Source: Streptomyces gelaticus
GTDB lineage: Bacteria; Actinomycetota; Actinomycetes; Streptomycetales; Streptomycetaceae
Assembly: GCF_014649535.1 (NCBI RefSeq)
Contig: NZ_BMTF01000017.1
Coordinates: forward strand, 105,789-169,788
Direction of reading: 5' to 3'
Length of the DNA: 64,000 bases
Each line of letters opens with the position of its first letter. Positions within the stretch are counted from its first letter, which is position 1. Position numbers and translations under genes: made by a program. Below, piece by piece: positions 53,323 to 61,962 of this stretch. The notes beneath the pieces were generated by a model, which was not told the origin of the DNA, did no database searches, and saw only the letters and a program-made list of their open reading frames with translations.

Positions 53323-53328
53323 TACGCT
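53323..53328 (+). promoter_or_regulatory. Candidate -10 element of the rpsO promoter
   Basis: TACGCT matches the actinomycete TAnnnT -10 form. A weak CTGACG (53297-53302) lies 20 bases upstream. It would give an rpsO leader of about 140 bases. Confidence 0.3.
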
Positions 53329-53470
53329 GTGTGACGGCCGTTTGTGTACGCCCTCCCGGATCATCCTGGGAGCTGCGCTCATCGGACCCTCGCCCCCGAG
53401 TAACGGAAGCCCCCCTGAGAACGGACCAGGGGCACTCGCGGACGCATCGAACATCAAAGAGGAGTACCGC

Positions 53471-53761
53471 GTGTCGCTCGACGCCGCTACGAAGAAGCAG
53501 ATCATGGCCGAGTTCGCCACCAAGGAGGGTGACACCGGATCCCCCGAGGTCCAGGTCGCGATGCTCTCCCGCCGGATCTCGGACCTGACGGAGCACCTCA
53601 AGACGCACAAGCACGACCACCACTCCCGTCGTGGTCTGCTGATCCTGGTCGGCCAGCGTCGCCGCCTCCTTCAGTACCTGGCCAAGAAGGACATCCAGCG
53701 CTTCCGTGCGCTGGTCGACCGCCTCGGCATCCGTCGCGGTGCGGCCGGCGGCGCCAAGTAG
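53471..53761 (+). CDS. rpsO: 30S ribosomal protein S15
   Basis: The 96-residue S15 binds the central domain of 16S rRNA early in assembly. The conserved region EGDTGSPEVQVAMLSRRI and HKHDHHSRRGLLILVGQRRRLLQYL is intact. It starts with GTG at 53471, with AAGAGGAG 6 bases upstream. Upstream in-frame codons extend the frame but would replace the ribosome-binding site. rpsO-pnp is a conserved operon. Confidence 0.97.
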   Translation: MSLDAATKKQIMAEFATKEGDTGSPEVQVAMLSRRISDLTEHLKTHKHDHHSRRGLLILVGQRRRLLQYLAKKDIQRFRALVDRLGIRRGAAGGAK

Positions 53762-54095
53762 TTCGCGGTGAAGGGAGCGGTTCCCACGACTGAGGGGGCC
53801 GCTCCCTTTGCTGTACGTACGATTGTGTGTACGCACGCACACCCGGGAAGTGACGGGCCCGCTCGCACCACCGGAATGCCAAGCTGAGCCGAATCTCAGT
53901 AACCTGGTCGAAGGACGACCAACAGACGAGCGAGAAGCAGACCTCCCCGCCGCCGGTCCTCGGTAGTGGCCCCCGGACTCATCGACCCGGGTGCTTCGAT
54001 CGAAGACCGGCCCGCCGATGGAGGGCTTCTCCGCTACCGCTCCCCGCCACACGGGCGTGGGGGCGCGAAGACGCTATGTATCGGAGAAAACGCTA
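53762..54095. other. rpsO-pnp intergenic region
   Basis: These 334 bases hold the hairpin after rpsO (described separately), GTGTGTACGCACGCACAC-type inverted symmetry near 53825-53845, and a CCCCGCC/GGGCGTGGGG pairing near 54043-54063 close to the pnp start. In S. coelicolor this region is known to contain a pnp promoter and RNase III sites. No gene is supported. Confidence 0.55.
53771..53809 (+). terminator. Hairpin after rpsO
   Basis: AAGGGAGCGG (53771-53780) pairs with CCGCTCCCTT (53799-53808), with a T after. In related Streptomyces the rpsO-pnp transcript reads through such a hairpin, which RNase III then cuts. Confidence 0.75.
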
Positions 54096-56309
54096 GTGGA
54101 GAACGAGACCCACTACGCCGAGGCCGTTATCGACAACGGAACCTTCGGCACCCGCACCATCCGCTTCGAGACGGGCCGCCTGGCCAAGCAGGCCGCCGGT
54201 TCCGCCGTGGCGTACCTGGACGACGACACCATGGTGCTGTCGGCCACCACCGCTTCCAAGAAGCCCAAGGACCAGCTCGACTTCTTCCCCCTCACGGTGG
54301 ACGTCGAGGAGCGGCAGTACGCGGCCGGCAAGATCCCCGGCTCCTTCTTCCGCCGTGAGGGCCGGCCCTCCGAGGACGCGGTCCTCACCTGCCGCCTGAT
54401 CGACCGCCCGCTGCGCCCCTCCTTCAAGAAGGGCCTGCGCAACGAGATCCAGATCGTCGAGACGGTCATGGCGCTCAACCCCGACCACCTGTACGACGTG
54501 GTCGCGATCAACGCCGCCTCCTGCTCCACGCAGCTGGCCGGCCTGCCCTTCTCCGGCCCGGTCGGCGGCACCCGTGTCGCCCTGATCAAGGGCCAGTGGG
54601 TCGCCTTCCCGACGCACACCGAGCTCGAGGACGCCGTCTTCGACATGGTCGTCGCCGGTCGCGTCCTGGAGGACGGCGACGTCGCGATCATGATGGTCGA
54701 GGCCGAGGCCACCGAGAAGACCATCCAGCTCGTCAAGGACGGCGCCGAGGCTCCCACCGAGGAGGTCGTCGCCGCCGGTCTGGAAGCCGCGAAGCCCTTC
54801 ATCAAGGTCCTCTGCAAGGCCCAGTCGGACCTCGCGGCCAAGGCCGCCAAGCCCACCGGCGACTTCCCGGTCTTCCTGGACTACCAGAACGACGTCCTCG
54901 AGGCGCTCGCCGCCGCCGTGACGTCCGAGCTGGCCCAGGCGCTCACCATCGCCGGCAAGCAGGACCGCGAGGCCGAGCTGGACCGCGTCAAGGAGATCGC
55001 CGCCGAGAAGCTCCTCCCGGCCTTCGAGGGCCGCGAGAAGGAGATCTCCGCCGCGTACCGCGCGCTGACCAAGAAGCTGGTCCGCGAGCGCGTCATCAAG
55101 GACAAGGTCCGCATCGACGGCCGCGGTGTCACGGACATCCGTACGCTCGCCGCCGAGGTCGAGGCCATCCCGCGGGTGCACGGCTCGGCGCTGTTCGAGC
55201 GTGGCGAGACCCAGATCCTGGGCGTCACCACCCTCAACATGCTCCGCATGGAGCAGCAGCTGGACACCCTCTCCCCGGTGACCCGCAAGCGCTACATGCA
55301 CAACTACAACTTCCCGCCGTACTCCGTCGGTGAGACCGGCCGCGTGGGCTCGCCCAAGCGCCGCGAGATCGGCCACGGAGCGCTCGCCGAGCGCGCCATC
55401 GTGCCGGTGCTGCCGACGCGCGAGGAGTTCCCCTACGCGATCCGCCAGGTCTCCGAGGCGCTGGGCTCCAACGGCTCGACGTCCATGGGTTCGGTCTGCG
55501 CCTCCACCATGTCGCTGCTGAACGCCGGTGTGCCGCTCAAGGCCGCCGTCGCCGGTATCGCCATGGGCCTGATCTCCCAGGAGATCGACGGCAAGACCCA
55601 CTACGTCGCCCTCACCGACATCCTCGGTGCGGAGGACGCCTTCGGCGACATGGACTTCAAGGTCGCCGGTACGAAGCAGTTCGTCACCGCGCTCCAGCTC
55701 GACACCAAGCTCGACGGCATCCCCGCCTCGGTCCTGGCCGCCGCGCTGAAGCAGGCCCGCGACGCCCGCCTCCACATCCTCGACGTGATGAACGAGGCCA
55801 TCGACGTCCCGGACGAGATGTCCCCGAACGCCCCGCGGATCATCACCGTCAAGATCCCGGTGGACAAGATCGGTGAGGTCATCGGCCCCAAGGGCAAGAT
55901 GATCAACCAGATCCAGGAGGACACCGGCGCCGACATCACGATCGAGGACGACGGCACCATCTACATCGGTGCCGCCGACGGACCGGCCGCCGAGGCGGCC
56001 CGCGCCACGATCAACTCGATCGCCAACCCGACCATGCCGGAGGTCGGCGAGCGCTACCTGGGTACGGTCGTCAAGACCACCACCTTCGGTGCGTTCGTGT
56101 CCCTGATGCCGGGCAAGGACGGCCTGCTGCACATCTCGCAGATCCGCAAGCTCGCCGGTGGCAAGCGCGTGGAGAACGTCGAGGACGTGCTCGGTGTCGG
56201 CACCAAGGTCCAGGTCGAGATCGCCGAGATCGACTCCCGCGGCAAGCTCTCCCTGATCCCGGTCATCGAGGGCGAAGAGGACGAGAAGAAGGACGACGCC
56301 GCCAAGTGA
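54096..56309 (+). CDS. pnp: Polyribonucleotide nucleotidyltransferase (PNPase)
   Basis: The 737-residue phosphorolytic 3' exonuclease has two RNase PH domains (about 10-230 and 325-545), a KH domain (EVIGPKGKMINQIQ, about residue 592) and an S1 domain (GTVVKTTTFGAFVSLMPGKDG). In Streptomyces it also adds 3' tails to RNA. It starts with GTG at 54096, with GGAG about ten bases upstream. The longer open frame from 53991 is rejected because homologues begin near here. The next gene's GTG overlaps its stop. Confidence 0.96.
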   Translation: MENETHYAEAVIDNGTFGTRTIRFETGRLAKQAAGSAVAYLDDDTMVLSATTASKKPKDQLDFFPLTVDVEERQYAAGKIPGSFFRREGRPSEDAVLTCRLIDRPLRPSFKKGLRNEIQIVETVMALNPDHLYDVVAINAASCSTQLAGLPFSGPVGGTRVALIKGQWVAFPTHTELEDAVFDMVVAGRVLEDGDVAIMMVEAEATEKTIQLVKDGAEAPTEEVVAAGLEAAKPFIKVLCKAQSDLAAKAAKPTGDFPVFLDYQNDVLEALAAAVTSELAQALTIAGKQDREAELDRVKEIAAEKLLPAFEGREKEISAAYRALTKKLVRERVIKDKVRIDGRGVTDIRTLAAEVEAIPRVHGSALFERGETQILGVTTLNMLRMEQQLDTLSPVTRKRYMHNYNFPPYSVGETGRVGSPKRREIGHGALAERAIVPVLPTREEFPYAIRQVSEALGSNGSTSMGSVCASTMSLLNAGVPLKAAVAGIAMGLISQEIDGKTHYVALTDILGAEDAFGDMDFKVAGTKQFVTALQLDTKLDGIPASVLAAALKQARDARLHILDVMNEAIDVPDEMSPNAPRIITVKIPVDKIGEVIGPKGKMINQIQEDTGADITIEDDGTIYIGAADGPAAEAARATINSIANPTMPEVGERYLGTVVKTTTFGAFVSLMPGKDGLLHISQIRKLAGGKRVENVEDVLGVGTKVQVEIAEIDSRGKLSLIPVIEGEEDEKKDDAAK

Positions 56310-57685
56310 CGTCCCGTAGTTCCGTGACGACGGCCCGCGCCTCCTTCGAGGCGCGGGCCGTCGCCCGTACCCAAACGCTTCTCAAGGGCACCAACGGCAT
56401 CGGTACGGTCCGCCGCACCGTCCTGCCCGGCGGCCTCCGGGTCGTCACCGAGACCCTGCCCTCCGTACGCTCCGCCACCTTCGGCATCTGGGCCAACGTC
56501 GGATCACGCGACGAGACCCCCACGCTGAACGGCGCGACGCACTACCTCGAACACCTCCTCTTCAAGGGCACAGCCAAGCGCAGCGCCCTCGACATCTCCG
56601 CCGCGATCGACGCGGTCGGCGGCGAGATGAACGCCTTCACGGCGAAGGAGTACACCTGCTACTACGCGCGGGTCCTCGACACCGACCTCCCGCTGGCCAT
56701 CGATGTCGTCTGCGACATGCTGACCGGCTCGCTGATCACCGCCGAGGACGTCGACGCCGAGCGCGGCGTCATCCTCGAAGAGATCGCGATGACCGAGGAC
56801 GACCCGGGCGACTGCGTGCACGACCTGTTCGCGCACACCATGCTCGGCGACACCCCGCTCGGCCGCCCGGTCCTCGGCACCGTCGACACCATCAACGCGC
56901 TCGACCGCGGCCGGATCGCCCGCTTCTACAAGAAGCACTACGACCCCACGCACCTGGTCGTCGCCGCCGCCGGCAACATCGACCACGCCACGGTCGTACG
57001 CCAGGTCCGCAAGGCGTTCGAGCGGGCGGGCGCCCTGTCCCGCACCGACGCCGTCCCGGTCGCCCCGCGCCACGGCGCCCGCAAGCTCCGCACCGCGGGC
57101 CGGGTCGAGCTCCTGAACCGCAAGACCGAGCAGGCCCATGTCGTTCTCGGCGTGCCCGGCCTGGCCCGCACCGACGAGCGCCGCTGGGCGCTGGGCGTCC
57201 TCAACGCCGCTCTCGGCGGCGGTATGAGCTCACGCCTCTTCCAGGAGGTGCGGGAGAAGCGCGGCCTCGCCTACAGCGTGTATTCGTACACCTCGGGCTT
57301 CGCCGACTGCGGACTCTTCGGGGTGTACGCGGGCTGCCGGCCCAGCCAGGTCCACGACGTCCTCAAGATCTGCCGGGACGAGCTCGACCGGGTGGCGTCC
57401 GAGGGACTGAGCGACGAGGAGATCGGCCGTGCCATCGGGCAGCTCTCCGGTTCCACGGTCCTCGGCCTGGAGGACACCGGCGCGCTGATGAACCGCATCG
57501 GCAAGAGCGAGCTGTGCTGGGGCGACCAGATGTCGGTCGACGACATGCTGGCCCGGATGGCACAGGTCACCCCCGACGACGTCCGGGCGGTCGCGGACGA
57601 GGTCCTCGGACACCGTCCCTCCCTGTCCGTCATCGGCCCGCTCAAGGACAAGCAGGCCGACCGCCTCGAAGAAGCGGTCTCCTAA
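56306..57685 (+). CDS. M16-family zinc peptidase
   Basis: The 459-residue pitrilysin-type peptidase has the inverted zinc motif HYLEH in THYLEHLLFKGTAKR, and the downstream Glu in RGVILEEIAM. The C-terminal half is the second M16 domain (GGGMSSRLFQEVREKRGLAYSVYSY). It starts with GTG at 56306, overlapping the pnp stop by 4 bases, so it is coupled to pnp. Its substrate is unknown; the pnp-M16-dapB order recurs in actinobacteria and firmicutes. Confidence 0.93.
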   Translation: MTSRSSVTTARASFEARAVARTQTLLKGTNGIGTVRRTVLPGGLRVVTETLPSVRSATFGIWANVGSRDETPTLNGATHYLEHLLFKGTAKRSALDISAAIDAVGGEMNAFTAKEYTCYYARVLDTDLPLAIDVVCDMLTGSLITAEDVDAERGVILEEIAMTEDDPGDCVHDLFAHTMLGDTPLGRPVLGTVDTINALDRGRIARFYKKHYDPTHLVVAAAGNIDHATVVRQVRKAFERAGALSRTDAVPVAPRHGARKLRTAGRVELLNRKTEQAHVVLGVPGLARTDERRWALGVLNAALGGGMSSRLFQEVREKRGLAYSVYSYTSGFADCGLFGVYAGCRPSQVHDVLKICRDELDRVASEGLSDEEIGRAIGQLSGSTVLGLEDTGALMNRIGKSELCWGDQMSVDDMLARMAQVTPDDVRAVADEVLGHRPSLSVIGPLKDKQADRLEEAVS

Positions 57686-57709
57686 CTCCACCGTTAAGGA
57701 AGCAGAGCA

Positions 57710-58462
57710 ATGAGCAAGCTGCGCGTGGCCGTTCTCGGCGCCAGGGGCCGGATCGGATCCGAGGCGGTACGAGCCGTCGAGGCCGCCGACGACATGGAGC
57801 TGGTGGCCGCGCTGGGCCGCGGCGACGAGCTGGAGACCCTCACGGAATCCGGCGCCCAGGTCGTCGTCGAGCTCACCACCCCGGCGTCCGTGATGGACAA
57901 CCTCGACTTCTGTGTCCGGCACGGCATCCACGCCGTCGTCGGCACGACGGGCTGGACCGACGAACGGCTCGCGCAGCTGAACACCTGGCTCGCCGACTCC
58001 CCGGAGACCGGTGTGCTCATCGCGCCGAACTTCTCCATCGGCGCCGTCCTCACGATGAGGTTCGCGGAGCAGGCGGCCCGCTACTTCGAGTCCGTCGAGG
58101 TCGTCGAACTGCACCACCCGAACAAGGCGGACGCCCCCTCGGGCACCGCCACCCGCACCGCCCAGCTGATCGCCGAGGCCCGCAGGAAGGCCGGCTGCGC
58201 CCCGCAGCCGGACGCCACCACCACGGCCCTGGCCGGCGCCCGCGGCGCGGACGTGGACGGGGTCCCGGTCCACGCGATCCGGCTCCGCGGCCTTCTCGCC
58301 CACCAGGAAGTGCTGCTCGGCGGTGAGGGCGAGACCCTCACCATCCGCCACGACTCCCTGCACCACAGCAGCTTCATGCCGGGCATCCTGCTCGGCGCAC
58401 GCCGTGTGGCGACCACTCCCGGCCTCACGTTCGGCCTGGAACATTTCCTCGACCTGAACTGA
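57710..58462 (+). CDS. dapB: 4-hydroxy-tetrahydrodipicolinate reductase
   Basis: The 250-residue NAD(P)H-dependent enzyme makes tetrahydrodipicolinate in lysine and diaminopimelate synthesis. It has the nucleotide-binding VAVLGARGRIGSEAV, GTTGWTDE, and the catalytic EVVELHHPNKADAPSGTA. The ATG at 57710 follows AAGGAAGCAGAGCA. dapA, the preceding pathway step, lies 2.5 kb downstream. Confidence 0.96.
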   Translation: MSKLRVAVLGARGRIGSEAVRAVEAADDMELVAALGRGDELETLTESGAQVVVELTTPASVMDNLDFCVRHGIHAVVGTTGWTDERLAQLNTWLADSPETGVLIAPNFSIGAVLTMRFAEQAARYFESVEVVELHHPNKADAPSGTATRTAQLIAEARRKAGCAPQPDATTTALAGARGADVDGVPVHAIRLRGLLAHQEVLLGGEGETLTIRHDSLHHSSFMPGILLGARRVATTPGLTFGLEHFLDLN

Positions 58463-58474
58463 CTGAGCCCTGCC

Positions 58475-58933
58475 ATGCGCGCAAAGATCACATACTTCGT
58501 CACCGCCGCCGTCCTGGTCTTCTACTTCGTCCTGGTCGGCAGCCGCGGCGTACTGCTCATCCGGCACGGCACACTGCTGACGGTCACCTTCGGGGTCGCG
58601 GTGCTGATCCTGCCGGTGATCGGCGTCTGGTTCCTCTGGAAGAACACCCAGTTCGTGTCGCGGGCGAACGCACTGGCCGCGGAACTCCACGCGGAGGGCG
58701 GCCTGCCGGTCGACGAGCTGGTCCGCACCCCGTCCGGCCGTATCGACCGCGACTCGGCGGACGCGGTGTTCGCCCGCCGCCGCGAGGAGACCGAGGACTC
58801 CCCGGACGACTGGCGCTGCTGGTTCCGCCTCGCGGTCGCCTACCAGGACGCCAGGGACACCCCTAGGGCGCGGAAGGCCATGCAGCGGGCCATCGCCCTG
58901 CACACGAAGGACGCCCGGCCCGGCACGTCCTGA
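58475..58933 (+). CDS. Small membrane protein with TPR-like tail
   Basis: The 152-residue protein has two membrane helices (about residues 6-26 and 34-54) and a soluble C-terminal part with WRCWFRLAVAYQDARDTPRARKAMQRAI, which looks like one tetratricopeptide-type unit. The N-terminus is inside by the positive-inside rule. It starts 12 bases after dapB and probably belongs to its transcript. The function is unknown. It is convergent with the next gene. Confidence 0.7.
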   Translation: MRAKITYFVTAAVLVFYFVLVGSRGVLLIRHGTLLTVTFGVAVLILPVIGVWFLWKNTQFVSRANALAAELHAEGGLPVDELVRTPSGRIDRDSADAVFARRREETEDSPDDWRCWFRLAVAYQDARDTPRARKAMQRAIALHTKDARPGTS

Positions 58934-58961
58934 ACGGGCGTGCCGGACCGGGCGGCCCGGT
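58920..58961. terminator. Convergent terminator hairpins
   Basis: CCGGCACG/CGTGCCGG (58920-58927 with 58939-58946) and ACCGGG/CCCGGT (58947-58952 with 58956-58961) lie between convergent genes; the first overlaps the end of the preceding coding region. Confidence 0.55.
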
Positions 58962-58972
58962 CGTTCCAGGGC

Positions 58973-59524
58973 TCAGACCCGCCGGTACTCGTCCCCCCAC
59001 GCCTCGACCGTGTCGGCCGCGCGGTCGAAGGCCTCGGCCCGCGTCAGGAAGTCGGCGTTGTTGTCGGTGAGCAGCGGCGGAATCGCCTCGCCGCCCTGGC
59101 GTACGACGATCAGGGCCTGCCCCTGCACGGTGCGGGGGAACCCGAGCCACTTCACCGGCTGCTGCACCGTGCGGATGGCGGTGACCCGGTCCCACGGCAC
59201 GGTCGTCGTCGTCAAGAAGCCCACCCGGCGTACGCCGTGCTGGCTGACCCAGGCACCGACCCGCAGCAGCCGCAGAGCGCAGACGATGACCACGGCGGCG
59301 AGCCCCAGGCATACGGCCGCACCCGGCAGCGCCCCGGCGAACGCGATGACCATGCCCGCGAGCAGGACGAAGGACGCGAGCAGCAGCAGGGAGGCCGCGG
59401 CCCCGACCCGCCAGGGGCCGGGGCGGTAGGGACGCCGCCAGCTGTCGTGGTCGTCGAACGGCAGCGCGATGTCCTCGGCGCTGGCGTCAAACGCGCGGTC
59501 GGCCGTCAGAAAGGGCAGGGGCAC
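58973..59524 (-). CDS. PH-domain membrane protein
   Basis: The 183-residue protein has two membrane helices (about residues 42-85, LLLLASFVLLAGMVIAFAGALPGAAVCLGLAAVVIVCAL), then a bacterial PH-like domain (VSQHGVRRVGFLTTTTVPWDRVTAIRTVQQ ...). This is the arrangement of small actinobacterial membrane PH proteins. The function is unknown. The C-terminal helix (AEAFDRAADTVEAWGDEY) may pack on the domain. Confidence 0.7.
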   Translation of the reverse strand: MPLPFLTADRAFDASAEDIALPFDDHDSWRRPYRPGPWRVGAAASLLLLASFVLLAGMVIAFAGALPGAAVCLGLAAVVIVCALRLLRVGAWVSQHGVRRVGFLTTTTVPWDRVTAIRTVQQPVKWLGFPRTVQGQALIVVRQGGEAIPPLLTDNNADFLTRAEAFDRAADTVEAWGDEYRRV

Positions 59525-59618
59525 GACTGATCCTCACTCACAAACACGCTCGATTGCTGTGCCCGGTGAGGCTATCGAGGAGGTCAACGACCCGACCACC
59601 CCAGGGGGGCCGTACGAG

Positions 59619-59858
59619 TCAGTGCCCGTGGGCGGCCTCGGTCTGCTCGACGTGCGAGGCGCTCTGGGCGGGGCTGAGCGCCGGCAGGCCGAGGACCAGC
59701 GACCCGACGAGGCCGGCGACGATCGTCAGCCCGACGAGGGAGCGGCCGGCCAGTTGGGAGACGCTGGCGCGCTCCCGCGGGGGCGGAGTGACGTTGCTGC
59801 GGAATCGGTCGCTCTCGGCCACGAACGAGAACGGGACGGCTTCGCGCCGGCGGAACAT
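59619..59858 (-). CDS. Small single-pass membrane protein
   Basis: The 79-residue protein has a charged N-terminus, one membrane helix (SLVGLTIVAGLVGSLVLGLPAL, about residues 39-60) and a short outer tail ending HVEQTEAAHGH. The AAGGAGA at good distance before the ATG at 59858 shows that it is translated. I do not recognise it. It is divergent from thyX. Confidence 0.65.
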   Translation of the reverse strand: MFRRREAVPFSFVAESDRFRSNVTPPPRERASVSQLAGRSLVGLTIVAGLVGSLVLGLPALSPAQSASHVEQTEAAHGH

Positions 59859-60043
59859 GAGGAAGGTCTCCTTGAACTCTGTTACGGATGCTGCTATTGA
59901 GTCAGACGCGTGGCAGGCCCGATCGGTGCCCCGAATCGCCGAATTCGTCGAAGAAATCCTGGAAGGCCCTTCCGGACCCGGTTGTCAGTGGTGGCCCGTA
60001 GAGTGGGCGCCGCCCGAGCGACGCAACTGGAAGGACCCCGCCG

Positions 60044-60781
60044 GTGACCGAGACCCCCGAGCCCGCAAAGCCCAGCTTCCGCAGTGATGTCACCGTTGAG
60101 CTGGTGAAACACGCCGCGGGCGACTCCGATGTCCTGTTCGCGGCCCGTGTCTCCACGGCCGGTGAGCAGTCCCTGGAGGAGGTCACCAAGGACCCCGAGC
60201 GCTCCAAGGGACTCATCAATTTCCTGATGCGCGACCGCCACGGCAGCCCCTTCGAGCACAACTCGATGACCTTCTTCATCAGTGCCCCGATCTTCGTGTT
60301 CCGCGAGTTCATGCGGCACCGCGTCGGCTGGTCGTACAACGAGGAATCGGGCCGCTACCGGGAGCTGGAGCCGGTCTTCTACGTCCCCGACGAGTCCCGC
60401 AAGCTCGTCCAGCAGGGCCGCCCCGGCAAGTACGAGTTCGTCGAGGGCACCCAGGCCCAGCAGGAGCTCACCGGCCGCGTCATGGAGGACTCCTACCGCC
60501 AGGCGTACGAGGCGTACCAGGAGATGCTCGCCGCGGGAGTGGCCCGCGAGGTGGCCCGCGCCGTGCTTCCCGTCGGCCTCTTCTCCTCGATGTACGCCAC
60601 GTGCAACGCCCGCTCACTGATGCACTTCCTCGGCCTGCGCACCCAGCACGAGATGGCGAAGGTGCCCTCCTTCCCGCAGCGCGAGATCGAGATGGTCGGC
60701 CAGCAGATGGAGGAGCACTGGGCCCGGCTCATGCCGCTCACCCATGCAGCCTTCAACAAAAACGGACGCGTAGCCCCGTAA
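60044..60781 (+). CDS. thyX: Flavin-dependent thymidylate synthase
   Basis: The 245-residue enzyme methylates dUMP to dTMP with methylenetetrahydrofolate and FAD. The ThyX signature RHRVGWSYNEESGRY starts at R91. It starts with GTG at 60044, with GGAAGGA 13-19 bases upstream, a little far; no better start exists nearby. A hairpin terminator follows. Confidence 0.95.
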   Translation: MTETPEPAKPSFRSDVTVELVKHAAGDSDVLFAARVSTAGEQSLEEVTKDPERSKGLINFLMRDRHGSPFEHNSMTFFISAPIFVFREFMRHRVGWSYNEESGRYRELEPVFYVPDESRKLVQQGRPGKYEFVEGTQAQQELTGRVMEDSYRQAYEAYQEMLAAGVAREVARAVLPVGLFSSMYATCNARSLMHFLGLRTQHEMAKVPSFPQREIEMVGQQMEEHWARLMPLTHAAFNKNGRVAP

Positions 60782-60834
60782 GCGGTGTCCGTATTGCGGC
60801 GTTTCGTGAAGTTCATCTAGGCTGATCAAACGGA

Positions 60835-60872
60835 CCCGGCACTGCTTGAACCCCCGAGCAGGCAGTGCCGGG
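60835..60872 (+). terminator. Terminator after thyX
   Basis: CCCGGCACTGC (60835-60845) pairs perfectly with GCAGTGCCGGG (60862-60872), loop 16 bases. Confidence 0.7.
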
Positions 60873-60896
60873 CTCCTATAGCTTGTCCCCCCGAGG

Positions 60897-60926
60897 GGAC
60901 ATTGGGCGCTGAGCAGCGAGTAGCGT
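60897..60926 (+). promoter_or_regulatory. Candidate promoter giving a leaderless dapA mRNA
   Basis: TAGCGT (60921-60926) is a good -10, with GGACAT (60897-60902) 18 bases upstream. Transcription would start about 7 bases after the -10, at or just before the dapA ATG (60934). There is no ribosome-binding site before that ATG. Confidence 0.45.
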
Positions 60927-60933
60927 GTTACCC

Positions 60934-61833
60934 ATGGCTCCGATCTCCACTCCGCAGACCCCCTTCGGGCGGGTCCTCACCGCAATGGTCACGCCGTTCA
61001 CGGCGGACGGCGCACTCGACCTCGACGGTGCTCAGCGGCTCGCCGCCCATCTGGTGGACGCAGGCAATGACGGCCTGGTCGTCAACGGCACCACCGGCGA
61101 GTCCCCGACCACCAGCGACGCGGAGAAGGACCAGCTCGTGAGGGCGGTACTGGAGGCTGTGGGAGACCGGGCCCACGTCGTCGCCGGCATCGGCACCAAT
61201 GACACCCGCCACAGCATCGAGCTCGCCCGTACAGCCGAACGCTCCGGCGCCCATGGCCTCCTCGCGGTGACGCCGTACTACAACAAGCCGCCGCAGGAAG
61301 GTCTCTTCCGTCACTTCACGGCCATCGCCGACGCCACCGGCCTGCCGGTGATGCTCTACGACATTCCCGGCCGCAGCGGTGTGCCGATCGACACGGAGAC
61401 ACTGGTCAGGCTCGCCGAGCACCCGCGCATCGTCGCCAACAAGGACGCCAAGGGCGACCTCGGCCGCGCGAGCTGGGCCATCGCCCGCTCCGGCCTCGCC
61501 TGGTACTCCGGCGACGACATGCTGAACCTTCCGCTGCTCTCGGTCGGCGCCATCGGATTCGTCTCCGTCGTCGGCCATGTCGTCACCCCCGACCTGCGTG
61601 CCCTGATCGAGGCATACGCCGACGGCGACGTCCAGAAGGCCACGGAGATCCACCAGAAGCTCCTGCCGGTCTTCACCGGTATGTTCCGCACCCAGGGCGT
61701 GATCACCACCAAGGCCGCACTGGCCCTCCAGGGCCTCCCCGCGGGCCCGCTGCGCCTCCCCCTGGTGGAACTCACCGCACAGGAGACGGCACAGCTCAAG
61801 ATCGATCTCGCGGCCGGCGGGGTAGAGCTGTAA
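60934..61833 (+). CDS. dapA: 4-hydroxy-tetrahydrodipicolinate synthase
   Basis: The 299-residue TIM-barrel aldolase condenses pyruvate with aspartate semialdehyde. NGTTGESPTT, YYNKPPQEGLFRHF and the Schiff-base lysine in VANKDAKGDL are present. The ATG at 60934 is chosen because the GTG at 60925 overlaps a likely -10. The RNase J gene follows after 129 bases. Confidence 0.95.
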   Translation: MAPISTPQTPFGRVLTAMVTPFTADGALDLDGAQRLAAHLVDAGNDGLVVNGTTGESPTTSDAEKDQLVRAVLEAVGDRAHVVAGIGTNDTRHSIELARTAERSGAHGLLAVTPYYNKPPQEGLFRHFTAIADATGLPVMLYDIPGRSGVPIDTETLVRLAEHPRIVANKDAKGDLGRASWAIARSGLAWYSGDDMLNLPLLSVGAIGFVSVVGHVVTPDLRALIEAYADGDVQKATEIHQKLLPVFTGMFRTQGVITTKAALALQGLPAGPLRLPLVELTAQETAQLKIDLAAGGVEL

Positions 61834-61911
61834 CCACAGACTTCATAACTGAATAAGCGAAGAACACTCGCAAGAGCGACATCACAGACAACAGCAAGTG
61901 CACGAATGACA

Positions 61912-61946
61912 TGCGCGCCACGTGCCCAAGCGGTACGTGGCGTGCG
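61912..61946 (+). promoter_or_regulatory. Hairpin in the RNase J leader
   Basis: CGCCACGT (61916-61923) pairs with ACGTGGCG (61935-61942), extended inward and outward with G-T pairs, loop CAAGC. It ends 4 bases before the AAGGAG (61951-61956) of the RNase J gene. Confidence 0.5.
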
Positions 61947-61962
61947 TGGTAAGGAGAGTCTT

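Noticed and set aside
52000..54052. Open extension upstream of the eccC start
   Set aside because: It runs through eccD and rpsO on the opposite strand, and the conserved EccC N-terminus begins at 51640.
61906..61962. ATG start for RNase J 19 codons upstream
   Set aside because: There is no ribosome-binding site, and it would put a hairpin and the good AAGGAG inside the gene.
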